Assembly: GCA_012656075.1 (NCBI GenBank)
Contig: JAAKBF010000324.1
Location: 1,240,001-1,304,000, forward strand
Reading direction: 5' to 3'
Length of the DNA: 64,000 nt
Source of the DNA: Phytophthora hibernalis
Lineage: Eukaryota > Oomycota > Peronosporomycetes > Peronosporales > Peronosporaceae
This document shows, one piece after another, positions 11,329-22,554 of this stretch. The notes beneath the pieces are model-generated. The model searched no databases, was not told where the DNA came from, and saw only the letters and a program-made list of their open reading frames with translations. Each line of letters starts with the position of its first letter. Position 1 is the first letter of the stretch. The position numbers and the translations under genes were made by a program.

Positions 11329-12280
11329 CCACCGTACTTCTGTCTTCGCCGATCCGTCCAACGACACAACGAGGGCTCGGTAATCTCGAGGTAGACGTGC
11401 GTACAACAGCTCGGGGTCCATTCGAACAGTGGCTGAACCTTTTGTAGGAGGTGCCCCAGTTCTGGCGAGTCCTCAAGGTCCACGAAATTCGTGATAGACG
11501 CTTGGAGAAGCTGAGCGAATACACAATCCTTTCCTTGACGCGCTGGCTTTTCAAATGCCAGGATGAGAGTAGCACCGAGAATTGCACCGCTCTTCCGAAC
11601 AGTGACTTCGACCGGTGCACCCGGTCAAGCGTCGAAAATCGCGTATACACGTTCAGTGTTTGTCCAACCAGCTGGATATGACACACTTTCAACAGAAACA
11701 GCAATGCTAAGCCCTCCTTCTCCGGGGTTGATATTTCATTTCGGCATCCTTCAACACTCGCCCGCAAAACCGGACGGGGTGCAACTTGCCTTCATATTCT
11801 TGCATCAGCGTGGTACTTAGAGCCCACTCATTCGCGAACAGCATGACATGCACCTCTTTAGTTCGGTCGAAATGTCGGAGAATAGGTGCCTCGGCTACCT
11901 TTGCTTCAGTATGTCGAAGCTTCGTCGCGCCGTTCAGAGATCGCCACCGGGCTCAAAGTCGTCGTCCTTAAGCTGATATAGTGCGGCACCGTACAGCAAG
12001 ATTCCTGAATGAATCTGCTGTTGTAGTTCAGCGCACCCAAGAAGGACTGCGTCCCTTTTGGGATCTCGGAAACGAGAGCTCGGTAATCGCAGCCAACTTC
12101 TTCGAGTCTGCTTGGATGCCGGCAGGTGACACTTCGTGAGAAAGAAAGCCCACCTTCGACTGGACGAAGATGCGTTCAGAAAAACTGATGCTGTTTCGAC
12201 ACTCAACAAAACGACTTAACAGACAATACAACGTAGCCAAACAGTCGTCAAACGTTGATCCGCCGAAACACAATCGTCCA
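11329..12280 (-). pseudogene. RNase H domains and RT connection of element A
   Basis: Minus strand. At 11329-11450 is the start of the second RNase H (KYGGY) cut by B1. At 11450-11770 is the Ty3-type RNase H (RNEISTPEKEGLALLFLLKV, then LNVYTRFSTLDRV). Around 11780-12270 lies the RT connection and the approach to RNase H (FVECRNSISFSERIFVQSKV, then FLSHEVSPAGIQADSKKLAA). Frames change several times. Confidence 0.8.
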
Positions 12281-13408
12281 CGAAGGAGCGTCGGTCGAAC
12301 ACCGGTACCAACGTAGACTCGTCCGTTTCTCCGGTCGAAAACATGTCGGTTACTGGAATATTCACTAGTTGTGACACCGGATCCATCGTAGCTGAGGCCT
12401 CATGGTCAGCATCAAATTTCGTTCGAGGGTTCGGTATATTCGTCGACAGGTTCACCGAGTCGTCGTTACTGTCTCCACGTAGTCGTTTGGCTTGTTCTTC
12501 AGCAGCTTGCATGAGCATCACGTAGTTCTTCCAGCCACCCTTCGGCCGTACAAAGGCCCAGAGCGCGTTGTCGATCATGCGCTGGTAAATCATCGGCGCA
12601 TTCTTGAGGCCGAATGGCATTCGAAGTGCCCCAGTGCACAGACAAACGCCGAGATCTTCCGCGCTCGGTGGGTCATCATAATCGCCCAAATTCCGCTGGC
12701 GGCATCAAGAGAGCAGAACCAAAGGTAGCTTTCCAATTCCGTCAGCAAGTTGTCGACAAGCGGCATCGCATATTCCAAGATTGCGGTGATAGCATTCACC
12801 ATCTTGTAATCGATGCACAACCGTATATGGACACCGTTCTTTTTGAGAACAATGACGATTGGTGATGCCCACGGGCTGTCGGAAAACGACACCAGGCAAT
12901 CCTTAAGCAGTCTTTTCAGCAACTCGTACAGCTTCGACATGTGCTGTAGCCCTACTCGTCGGACACGCTGTTTGATAGGTGCGTGCCTTTTGACGACAAT
13001 ATCACAAACCACACCGTATGCCGGTGGTGGAAGCGCATTACCACTCAAAATCATGATTTCGTCGTGGTTCATCAGCACATCAACCAAACGCTGCTGCTGG
13101 TCTCTTTCGAACGGAGCGTTCAGCACGTTAGGCGCCGAATAATCCAATATCGTAACCAAGGCTTCGGTCAAGTCAGGAAGAAAGGCAAGTTCTTGCCCAT
13201 AATCTTCCAGTGCAATGTGATTGGCTTCGTGTTCTGACGAATCCATCGCACCATCACCATCCATGATCTCGCGGCCATCTGCGTTTAGCAGGACCATCAC
13301 TGCCACGAACATCTCTTCCAAGACAGCCAGCGTCAGTACTCGACCGCCACTCTTGGTACTTCCTCGAGTCGAGTCGAACGTACCCTGCTTCGACCGGCAA
13401 GTCTCCAT
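12216..13408 (-). pseudogene. Reverse transcriptase of element A
   Basis: Minus strand. The frame 12590-13408 holds ALPPPAYGVVCDIVVK, SPWASPIVIVLKKNG, LCIDYKMVNAI and WFCSLDAASGIWAI. Another frame at 12216-12689 continues with MPFGLKNAPMIYQRMIDNAL and the FVDD catalytic box (RRSFVDDC). The insert between palm and FVDD is long and acidic, as in element C. One frameshift lies near 12620. Confidence 0.9.
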
Positions 13409-14052
13409 GTAGAATCACATCACGACTGGCAGGTACTGGACAGAACACCAAGTTATCCGTGATAGTCTTCATTCGAACAGGGTCCGTTGACCTCGACGAA
13501 ACCTCGTTATGGTCGGTACCAAGTAGTCCATCCGTCGAATCCACACTGTATGTGTTTCCAGTGCTGGTTTTCGTCTCCGTAGACGGAATTCATCCCATTC
13601 TCGTCCAAGTATCGTCAATGCATCGGTAGGACCGCCGAAAATATGCCCCTGTCCAGATTTACCTTCTTCAATCATATTCTGGGTCTAAATCAGCGGAATC
13701 CTAACATCGTCAGGAAGCTTGACAGTAGCATGGAACAAGTCGAGTCTGATGCCGGCCGGTATCATAAAGTCTGTACCGAGCACCACATCGACTCCAGCGC
13801 TGTGATCCATAATCCATAGCTCGAACTCGTAAACTCGTTCCCAACCCAATGTCACTTTGACGGGCGTCCGGCGCGTGGTGGCCATTTTGCCTTTCTTAAT
13901 TCTTTGTACTTCCAGGCGCCGGTCGTTGTTTGATCGTCCCGTAGACTAAGCCGTGTTGCCATCTTTGTAGTTATGACGCTCATATTTGCTCCGGTGTCAA
14001 GAAGTATCCGCGTTCTCGTGTCGTTCACTGCTCCTGTGACCAAAGCTCTCAT
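13409..14052 (-). pseudogene. Protease and linker of element A
   Basis: Minus strand. The active site RILLDTGANMSVIT lies at 13950-14010. The second half (KVTLGWERVYEFELWIMD, then VLGTDFMIPAGIRLDL) is in the frame 13685-13885, separated by one frameshift. The linker to RT occupies 13254-13680 in two further frames. Confidence 0.85.
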
Positions 14053-15125
14053 CCTTACCCTCTGGTCGAACTTCTGAGATGACCACCACCTCAGTCGCTC
14101 TCCGGAAGCAATCTCACCGTCTTGGCGAGCCCTCGATACAGTTTCTCCTCTGTTGCCGCACTCGAGACCCAGGTCTCGTCGTTTCCTGGTTTAATTTCTT
14201 CATCTCTACTCACATCGCTTCCACCGAGGTTTGCTCCTCTCTCCTGTTCGTTGTCACTCCATTATCATCATCATTGTCCGGCCATTCGCACTTACCCACG
14301 AACGCGACGATACAATCTGCGTCGACCGTGGGTTTGGCTAACTGTGGCAGGCTGTTAGGGACCAACCCAGTTTCAGTTGGCGGTCTGCCTAGATTAAATG
14401 CCCAAATATGAGAGAGTGGAGATCTGGAGAGATGTCCTTCTTGCCAACCTTGTTCTTGACGAAGTTTGCGAGTTCTTGGAAAGCTTCGCACTTGCCTGCG
14501 TCGTGCACTTGCTTACAGAGCTTGCAGCGCTTGTAGTAGTAGTACGCTGAGTGGGTGAGGCCACCGCAGGCCGCGCACGGACCTAATCGGCCGCCATCGC
14601 GTCGGTCTTGACTGCGGGGACGGTAACCCTTTGGCTGACGGTTGTCGTCCCGGCTATAGGTCCCTTCTGCCGCAGCTCGCGGCTCCGTTTCATTTGCTGC
14701 GGCGAGGTGTCGGTCATCGCCCTCGGAGACATTGACGTCATCTAGCTCATCGTCACCGTGGTCTGGCCAAGACTCTTGCTCCGCACCCTCGTAATCTTCT
14801 TGGTGGTCCTCCGAGTACTCGGTATGGTCACCAATTGGATCTCGGACTTGGATCGCAGCAATTACATCCGTTACCGTGGCGGAATTTGGTAGTCGTTGCG
14901 ACGGGTATCGCTGGGACGTCGGCCGTCATGTCGTTGAGAGCTTTCACGACCTCGGTGGGTCACGGCTCGACCGATGACTGCGTCGTCACCCTAGCTGAGC
15001 TCCGATCTTCCATTTTCAAGATCTCGTTGTTCATACTCTCAAGGTTGTGGATGTCACCGACTTGCAAGTGTCCGAGACGATCTTGGAGGCTTTTATCGCC
15101 GCAGGTCTTCAGGAAACGTCGGACG
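14053..15125 (-). pseudogene. Gag C-terminal part of element A, up to insertion X
   Basis: Minus strand. From the X junction the frame reads VRRFLKTCGDKSLQDRL, then LQVGDIHNLESMNNEILKM, a gag segment matching element C (HFLLNCGDD). It is followed by an acidic spacer (about 14700-14830) and a Cys-rich zinc-knuckle region (about 14480-14600), then PQLAKPTVDADCIVAFVG before the protease. No single frame spans it. Confidence 0.75.
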
Positions 15126-15129
15126 TGAT
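15126..15129. repeat. Target-site duplication TGAT, left copy of insertion X
   Basis: TGAT here and at 16738-16741 flank insertion X. Joining the two sides through one TGAT restores the gag reading DH-VRRFLKTCGD, as in element C. Confidence 0.75.
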
Positions 15130-16737
15130 AGTTGTGACGAAGGCGATGAAACTTTCTCGCCCAAGTGTATAGCGGTAGCCCAGACTTAGTCTTGAAACTT
15201 AAGTCTCGGAGGTGTGAACCCTGAACGCAGTACCTTGAAACCGCGATTCAGGGTGGCGTTGCACCTGTGTAATCCCTATCGGCGTCGATTATTTCGGGGA
15301 GCCTGGATTTGCCACCAAATTAGTTGTCCAATACAAATAGGCCTTGAACATGTCGGGCGTAACGTTCACTTCCTGAACGCACTTCTCCAATGTCTGAATC
15401 CGGATCCGAGAACCCAGAAGAAACACCACTTTCAGATAATCAATACAAATTCAGAGTTTAATACAACAAACAGCCGCTACTTATTCTTATAGACCCTTGA
15501 GCGGTGGGTCTGAACGCCAGTCAACATGGGCTGCGTTCAGGGTACTGGTCAACACTGAAGCCCTTTCACACGCGCACCACCCTCAGATGAGGGAAATAAC
15601 ACACACAAATACAATCCAACCTTGAACGCAGTCTATCAAATATTCCTGGGGATGACTGCTACTAATCACCCAAGAAGGTCTTGTCAATATGAAATGAAAC
15701 ACCGCCCTTACCGTACACGCAGCGGGATCAACTAGAACATGGAATGCAAGGATCACGTCAGACACCTACGTGAGTGATCCCCTCACAACTGGACTTGAAT
15801 CTTTTAAGGAGACCCACACCGAACCGTCCTTAACTGATCGGCGGACCCGTTTCCCGCTTGTCAGAAGCCCGTCTTTGAGCGACTTGTGTAGTAGGGGGTA
15901 AACGAACTCTGATTGTTATCTTTACTAGCCTATCGCTAGCTATTCATAAATGGTATCTTGTCGTCTTCGTTCTTCGATGTTCTTCCGTGTTCTTCTGTGT
16001 TCCTTCATCGCGATCTTCTGCTTTGACTTGATTTGATGTTGACGTTGACACTTTGTGGGTTGATCTTCCATCTTCAAGGGGCCGTGTTTTTGTGTTTGCT
16101 GGATTCTTGATATCCTGAACGCAGGTGTTTTCCACCTACACTCAGGGTTCGTGAACCTGGATATAACTTGAAACAGATGTGTACGGCCTCACAGAGCAGA
16201 TGACCTTTGGCGCACATAATAATTTGCACGCTCAGGTATCTGCGTTCAGGGACGATCTTCGTCCAGGAACTAAAGTGCATCCAAGGTCTTGCGACCAAAG
16301 GTACACTCACTGTAGAGGCTTCATACGGTATTATTTCTTGGTTTTCTGGCTCACTCGGTATTCGTAGGCACGGCGAGTTCCGGGTACACGGGTATGTGTG
16401 CATTCAGACTTTAGGCGAGGCGGGACACCACATACAATATGTATGCATGGGCGTTTTCAACTCCAGATTGGGTTAACCCGCTTAAGGACGGGGGCGATCT
16501 GGACATAGATCTGCGTTCAGGGTTTCAGACCCTGACCGCAGTCTTCCAAATCTAAAGGGCCCATCTTAAAGTCTGGCCGCATCCGCTCCGCTGAACACAG
16601 CCGAATTCCATGTCGCACTTGCGCAAGGCGCATAGACAGTACCGGTAAATTTTCAATAGCCAATCAAATATCAGGATTGTTCCAGGTCAGCATTCACTGG
16701 GTGACTCCAGGAGAAAATTGCACTCAGTCTCGTGTCA
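15130..16737. mobile_element. Insertion X (1608 bp, non-coding) within gag of element A
   Basis: The boundaries were set by comparison with element C gag, which is continuous here. X has no convincing ORF. The left end (TGTGACGAAGGCGATGAAAC from 15133) and the reversed right end (TGACACGAGACTGAGTGC) are weakly similar, so it could be a solo LTR or a non-autonomous DNA element. The most striking content is a 12-base motif CTGCGTTCAGGG or its complement, seen in exact or near form at 15219-15230, about 15371-15381, 15508-15520, 15531-15542, 15620-15631, 16114-16123, 16240-16251, 16511-16522 and 16530-16541. The last two form an imperfect hairpin. Confidence 0.7.
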
Positions 16738-16741
16738 TGAT
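16738..16741. repeat. Target-site duplication TGAT, right copy of insertion X
   Basis: Matches 15126-15129; see that entry. Confidence 0.75.
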
Positions 16742-18292
16742 CCATTGCCTTTCGACCACCGTTAGTAAATCGAACACCGGCATTCCGGGCATAGCCATTA
16801 TGTCGGTTCAGGTAGTCGCAAATGTGCTCCTTGTCTTTGCGCTCTGCTGAGTAATACCGAGTTTTGCCGACTCGTTATACTGCGAACAGTAGTACCTGAT
16901 GAACTCCGTGTTGAGGAGCTGCCAATAACGTCGAGTCTTCTTTGGGAGTTGATGGTGGCTCCGACTCGTAGACTCAACTCGAACGCCATACACCACTCGT
17001 TCAGTGGGGTATGCGTTCCGTTCATCTCGTACACGAACGCTCGGAGCCACTGCATCGAATTTTTGCTTCTCGCGGAGTCCGAAGTATTGCTTGATTTGAG
17101 CAAGAGGTCGGTGCGTCGTGATTTCGAGTTTCGGTGTCGACTCCATGGTTATCATATCACTGAATTCCCGCATTTGTCGCGCAAAATCCACAGCCATGTC
17201 GTCATCTTCTCCATCCGAATCCAGCAGGTCACATCCATCGTCCGATGAGTCATCGTTACCAAACAGTCGACAACCAGGACGTCGTCCAGATCCGCATTTG
17301 GAATTCAGTGGGGCATTTGAGACCTCGGTCTCACGTGCAATACGTGCCGTACGTTTATCCGAGCGATGGGTCACCATGTGCGAGTCTTGGAAGTACGGGG
17401 AGCGCTCAGTTGAGGTTGCAAATGCTCCACCCGCCTGCCTTCCATCCGCATCGGTGTTTTCTAGTTTCTTGGGGTATAAGGCAACGAAACAGTCGCCGGG
17501 TCTAGCACGTCTCCAGCTCTGCGCGCCACGGGCGACCTTTGAATACGACTGGCACCGAACGCTATGCGCAGCTTCTTCTTCCATTTCTGCAGGTAAGCTC
17601 CGGCGTCCGATGCTGACCAGTCTCTCAGCGCAGCGTCAGATGGATACGTCTGATCTTCCAAGCCCATCGGGTATCAGGAGAGAAACCGTGTCGTTGGCCA
17701 CTTGACGAGAGCTCGTCGAGTTCACCGGACATGCAATTGCGTTGCTTATGTCCTCCCAGACAGCGTGACAAACAGGTTTCGGCGTGAACATCGGTATCCA
17801 GGCGCTGTCCGTCCGCATCATCTCGAGACATCGGCCGAGGACCTTGTTCGCGATTGGAGTGTCACCATTGGTTGGTGGACGGTTTCCACACGGCGGGCCC
17901 GAAGTTGTCTCCGTCCTCGCGAGCACCTGCTCGTCATCATCTTCATCACCATCTTCATCACCATCTTCTGCATATGCTGGAAAGGGTCCTGCGACCTCGT
18001 CCAGCTCATCCGTGCGGTTCCGCATCATCGACCGCAGTCCTCCACTGTCTGTCACTGCCAGCCTCGCGCCTTCCGGGGAATCGGGCGTCACCATCTCAAG
18101 CTCGTTCACCTTCTCCTCCAGGTCATCATAGTCGTCATTGGCGTCGAGATCGTCCGCTGAGTCCTCGAAGCTGACCGAGCGCTCAGCAATGCCTGTCGTA
18201 CGGAGGACCACCGGCGGCAAGCCCGAAGTCTCGCCACGGTTGCTGTCGGATTTCATCGGAGTAGCTGGTACCGCTGTCGATGCTTTCGCCAT
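16742..18292 (-). pseudogene. Gag N-terminal part of element A
   Basis: Minus strand, start ATG at 18292. The first 218 codons (17636-18292) are hydrophilic with an acidic run near 17935-17990 rich in GAT and GAG codons. A second frame (16808-17584) carries another acidic patch. The capsid segment near the X junction reads CDYLNRHNGYARNAG, matching CDFLLRLNGYARTA in element C. Two or more frameshifts break it. The leader before gag (18293-18368) is non-coding. Confidence 0.8.
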
Positions 18293-18368
18293 TTTCTTCT
18301 CTCACACACTTGTTTTTCACGTAACTTGGTTGCCTCCAAACAAGCCACAACACACAGAAGGTCACACC

Positions 18369-18388
18369 AATCCCGGGTCGCGGCACCG
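18369..18388 (-). other. Primer-binding site of element A
   Basis: The plus strand shows AATCCCGGGTCGCGGCACC two bases before the LTR. This is the T-arm and acceptor end of a typical tRNA, so the minus strand carries the complementary GGTGCCGCGACCCGGGATT. Element C has the same site with a perfect TGG. Confidence 0.85.
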
Positions 18389-18390
18389 GT

Positions 18391-19377
18391 TGTCGTGCAG
18401 GAACACGCCAGAATTATGTCCTGCTAGTTTTCCCACCCACAACACACACCTCGTCCGCAAAGACGAGGTGAATATTGGGCGAAGTCTTGACCTGAAGGCC
18501 TTGATTCAGCCCTAGCACCGGGTTCGTCTGCCCCTGCGTATTCTGCCTTGTCGGTAGGGCAACCAATCAACTCTACAGCACTTGCCACGAGCACGGCTAC
18601 TCTGCAATACACGCAAACACACAAATAAACCTCGCTGGCCCTCAGATGGAAGGGTCCAGGGCTTTTCAGCCGGTAAGCGAGCGTGCCGGGGCAAAGCTCC
18701 GGTAGGTAGGTAGGAAGGAGGCTTCGGTAGCACTCCCTCGGTCGAACGAGCTGTCTCGTTCTCTGCACACGCAGCAAATCAATCACACAATCTAGCTTCT
18801 TGGACTTGCTGGGTGTATGAACACTTGATTACTTCAACCTTCGTTTCCACCGGCAGGCATAATCATGGCGATCAAGCGGGACCAGACGCCACGGACACTT
18901 ACCGTAACCGGACTTGACTCTTGCGATCGGAAGGAAAATCTGCTCTGTTTGTTGCGCTCTGCGACCTCTTATCTCTAGACTATTCTTTCCTATGCCATAT
19001 ACAAATATCTAGTGTGAACTCGTCCGTTGTGAAACCACCGAGTCCTCGGTGACTGCCTGACAGAGCTCCAAGAGCCATATCCGGCATATCTTCCGGTTGT
19101 GGCTGTTCACCAAGAGGCTCGACGCGGATATCTTCCTTGGAGAACCGGCAGCGATTACTCGCCAAAGGCCACGGTCCGGAGATCTTTCCGGTGGCGACCT
19201 CTCGCTGAACTTGGTGTGCCGTACTTCGCCTCGCCCTTGTGCCATGTCACTCTGCCGCGGGTGTTCTCGAACAATCTCCGCCCCGTCGCACATTCTATCC
19301 AACAGGATTCTGCTTGTACATCACGAAAGCAACAGTGGCGACGGCAGCGGCGGCGAGAGGCAATTTGCTACACCACA
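18391..19377 (-). repeat. 5' LTR of element A (987 bp)
   Basis: In plus coordinates it begins TGTCGTG and ends CTACACCACA, matching the ends of the C LTR (TGTGGTG and CTACACCACA). Its right edge touches the C integrase codons at 19378. The other LTR lies left of the window. Confidence 0.88.
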
Positions 19378-20278
19378 CGTGTTTCCTCGCTGAGTCTTCG
19401 GCAAGGGTATAACGAAGTCTATTGACACAATCCGGAAAGGTCGATCGGAAACGACGTTACCTGGCGAATATCCGCGAAGTTGAAGCTTGCTCTTACAGGT
19501 GTTGCAATCTTCACAGGCTTGCACGTGCTTGACCACGTCAGCATGCAGACCAATCCAATAGTACCTTGATGTTTCCCTTCGATGGGGTTATGGCAATTCG
19601 CCAAGATCTCGTCGATAAGTGTGGTCAGCACTACCATTTTTAAGTTCGTGTCGTGCTCGTCGGGTATTCCTCGCTCTCTGCGACGACTCATGAATATAGT
19701 AGGCCGTCCTCGCTGAGTACAAAGTTATCGGCTACTTTGCCGGCGTCGCCGGCTCTTCGCCGAGTGAGCTCATGGAATTCACCTCGCAAATATTTCTTTA
19801 GGTCAGACCACCGACATTTTTCGTCGTGCGCCGTTGATATCCGGCCTCGTCGCTCAGCTTGGACTACTAGCGGGTTGACGTCTTCAGCACTTGGCCGTTC
19901 CTGAGGTTCTGACCAAGCTTTACCCTGCTCTACTACTCGCTGAGGTTGGTACTCCATTTCGAACACGTCGACTGGGCTATCATTGTCGGGTAGACTCGGC
20001 GAATCGGACTCTACTGACACGTCGGGTGCCGGTTTGATCGCTGGGTCGTGTTCTTCGTCTTCGGCGAATCGAACTCGGCGAACTGGTTGAGTTTGACTTC
20101 GAGTAATCGCTGAGACTTTAGGAGGGCCTTCTTTTGCTTCCTTCGTCGAGCTTTCCACGACGTACAGCTTTTCCTGTATCCGGTTCAACGTCTTTAGCTG
20201 AGCTTTGCGGTCACCGCTAAGAATGACACGCCCAGCTTTCGCTTCTAGAGCCTCCGTGGCTAACGTATCCGCCAGCAT
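19378..20278 (-). pseudogene. Linker and integrase N-terminal part of element C
   Basis: Minus strand. The frame 19688-20278 starts with the end of the second RNase H (LADTLATEALEAKAGRVI), runs through a charged linker and enters integrase (KVADNFVLSEDGLLYS). Integrase continues at 19321-19536 (VKHVQACEDCNTCKSKLQ, RGYSPGNVV, VSIDFVIPLPKTQRGN), including the CXXC of the zinc region and the first catalytic Asp, and then ends at the A LTR. Confidence 0.85.
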
Positions 20279-21202
20279 CGGACTACATGGAGGTAACGTA
20301 CTGAGTTGAGGCGATCGATGAGTTCCTTATGGCGCGCCAACTGAACGCAATGACGCCGTTATTCATTCCGGAGTACTCGACGATATTGACCGTGGTTTCC
20401 AAGAGGTGAGCACTCACAGCGATCACAATGTCCCACATCGGCAACTGCCACAAGATCCACGAGCAACTACCATAGCCGCCATACTTCTCCGTCTTCGCTG
20501 ACCCGTCGAATGACAGGACGTATCCTCAAAGTCGTGTGGTACGTGCGCATATAGCAATTCTGTGTCCAGGCGGACACTCGCTGAGTTCTTAGATGGTGGT
20601 GCAATGTGTGCTAACGTCTCATCGAGTCCAATGTGTGGAGTGATAGAGGCTTGCAACAGCTGAGCGAATTCGATATTCCGTTCTCGCACCCGTTTAATTT
20701 TCAAGTGGTAAGGTGATAGCAGGACGGCGAAGCTCACTGGACGTCCGTACAATGTCTTCGACGAGAACACCCATTCTAATGGAGAACCGGGTGTAGACAT
20801 GGATTGTCTTGCCTGCCTCCAGCTTATAGCATATCTTCAGCAATTGAAGCAACGCAAGCACTTCGCACTCGGCTGGGTGGTAGTTGGCCTCGCTTTCTTT
20901 TAGCACTCTGCCACAAAACGGACTGGGTGCAGTTTTCCATCATGCATCTGCATCAGGGTGCTACTCAACGCCCAGTCATTGGCAAAGACAATGCCATGGA
21001 CGTCTTTCGCTGAGTCGAAATGCCTTAGAATAGGCGCTTCTGTCACCTTCCGCGTTAGCTCAGCGAATGAAGCTCTAGCGGTCGATAGGTCGCTTCTACT
21101 GCCGAAGTCATCTTCTTTAAGCTGATAAAGCACTGCTCCATACAACGCCAAGTTTTGAATAAACCGGCTGTAGTAATTGAGTGCGCCAAGGAATGCCTGC
21201 AT
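20279..21202 (-). pseudogene. RT connection and two RNase H domains of element C
   Basis: Minus strand. At 20900-21202: FLGALNYYSRFIQNLALYGA, then ILRHFDSAKDVHGIVFANDWA (Ty3-type RNase H with the first Asp present). At 20694-20906: NYHPAECEVLALLQLLKICY and IHVYTRFSI. Around 20340-20520 the second RNase H appears in other frames (DGSAKTEKYGGYGS, then NIVEYSGMNNGVIAF). Frameshifts separate all three. Confidence 0.82.
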
Positions 21203-22334
21203 CCCCTTTTAGACGACGGGAATGGAAGCTCAGCGATCGCGGCCAGCTTCTTGGGATCCGCAGCAATTCCGTCAGCCGTCACTTTGTGAGACAAGAAGTC
21301 GACCATCGGCTGGACAAATACGCTTTTGGTGAAGCTAACACTGATTCTGCACTCGGCGAATCGGTGTAGCAACCGGTCGAGCGTGTTGAGGCACTAGTCG
21401 AATGTTGCACCGCAAAGCAAATATCGTCGACAAACGACCGTCGACCAAAGACCTGAATCAACTGTGACTCGTCTGGTTCGCCCGTACTGAACATGACATT
21501 CTCAAGGCTGTTGACGAGCTCTTGCAGCGGGTCAGACTCATCGAGAGATCGGTAGTCGGCTTCAAATTTGGTGCTTAGTCTCATCGAATCGACCGCTAGC
21601 GTTAGCCGGGATGGTCGTTGCTTTCGCTGAGCAATTGCTGCAGTCTCAGCGAGTCGCATCTTCCCGGCGAATGTAGCCCAGCCACCACTCGGTTGCACGT
21701 AGCCCCGAGAGCATTGTCGATGAGTCGCTGATACATCATGGGCGTAGTTTTAAGCCCAAACGGCATGCGCAATCACTCGAAGTTCCCGAGAGCACACAAA
21801 CGCTGAAATTTCGCGAGCTCGTCGAGTCATCATTACGGCACAGAATCCACTAGCAGTGTCGAGGGAACACAGCCATGAGTAGCTCTCGAGTTCCGTCAGC
21901 AGGTCGTCGAACAGCGGCATTGCATATTCCATGCTGACTGTAATTGAGTTCACCAGCTTATAGTCGATGCAAACCCTAATGTCGACACCATTCTTCTTCA
22001 TGACAATCACGATAGGCGAGGCCCAAGGGCTCTTCGAAAATGACACGAGCCCTGCCTGAAGCAGAGCTTTCAAAAGCTCATAGAGTTTGCTCAAGTTCTT
22101 CAGCGGCACTCGCCGAGCTCTTTGATTGATGGGTTCGTGCCCTTGGACGTCGATATCGCAGACCACTCCGTATGCCGGTGGTGGAAGCGCATTTCCGTTC
22201 GAGATCATGATATTTTCATGACGTTTCAAGGTTTCGACGAGCTTCATCTGCTGTCGAACATCGTGCGCTGTAGATATAACGTTGTCGCATTCGTAGTTTA
22301 GCTCCGTTGATAACGTTTCCGTCAGATCAGGCAA
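21203..22334 (-). pseudogene. Reverse transcriptase of element C
   Basis: Minus strand. Frame 21750-22334: NALPPPAYGVVCDIDVQG, SPWASPIVIVMKKNG, VCIDYKLVNSI and WLCSLDTASGFCAVMM. After a frameshift, 21279-21698 gives the long insert and the FVDD box (FGRRSFVDDICF), then the thumb (CRISVSFTKSVFVQP at 21055-21372). A stretch 22322-22687 before it is the protease-to-RT linker in another frame. Confidence 0.9.
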
Positions 22335-22554
22335 AAAGCGAGCTCATGAACGGAATCTGTTAGACTTTCATCGCTCGACGAGTGTTCAAACTCGGCGAGT
22401 TCTGGCCTGGCTTCGAGAACGACGTCAGCCGTCGAGAGGCACATCTCGAGTTCTTCAGCGACCGCGAGGAACCGCAACCGAAGGTCTTCTCCTGGGTCTA
22501 GGTTCAATGGAGTGTCTGACACCTCTAATTCTCCAAATTCGACGAGTCCTGGCT

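Larger units (their letters stand above)
1..19377 (-). mobile_element. Ty3/Gypsy LTR retrotransposon A, interrupted twice, 3' end outside window
   Basis: Read on the minus strand the order is 5' LTR (18391-19377), primer-binding site, acidic gag, zinc region, protease, reverse transcriptase, two RNase H domains and integrase, which runs to the left edge. The 3' LTR is not in the window. Two later insertions split it: B1 at 2435-11324 inside the second RNase H, and X at 15130-16737 inside gag. All reading frames are broken, so this copy is dead. Its own 5' LTR abuts the truncated integrase of element C at 19378, so A inserted into C. A and C share domain order, primer-binding site and LTR ends but differ clearly in protein sequence: sister families of one lineage. 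Confidence 0.9.
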
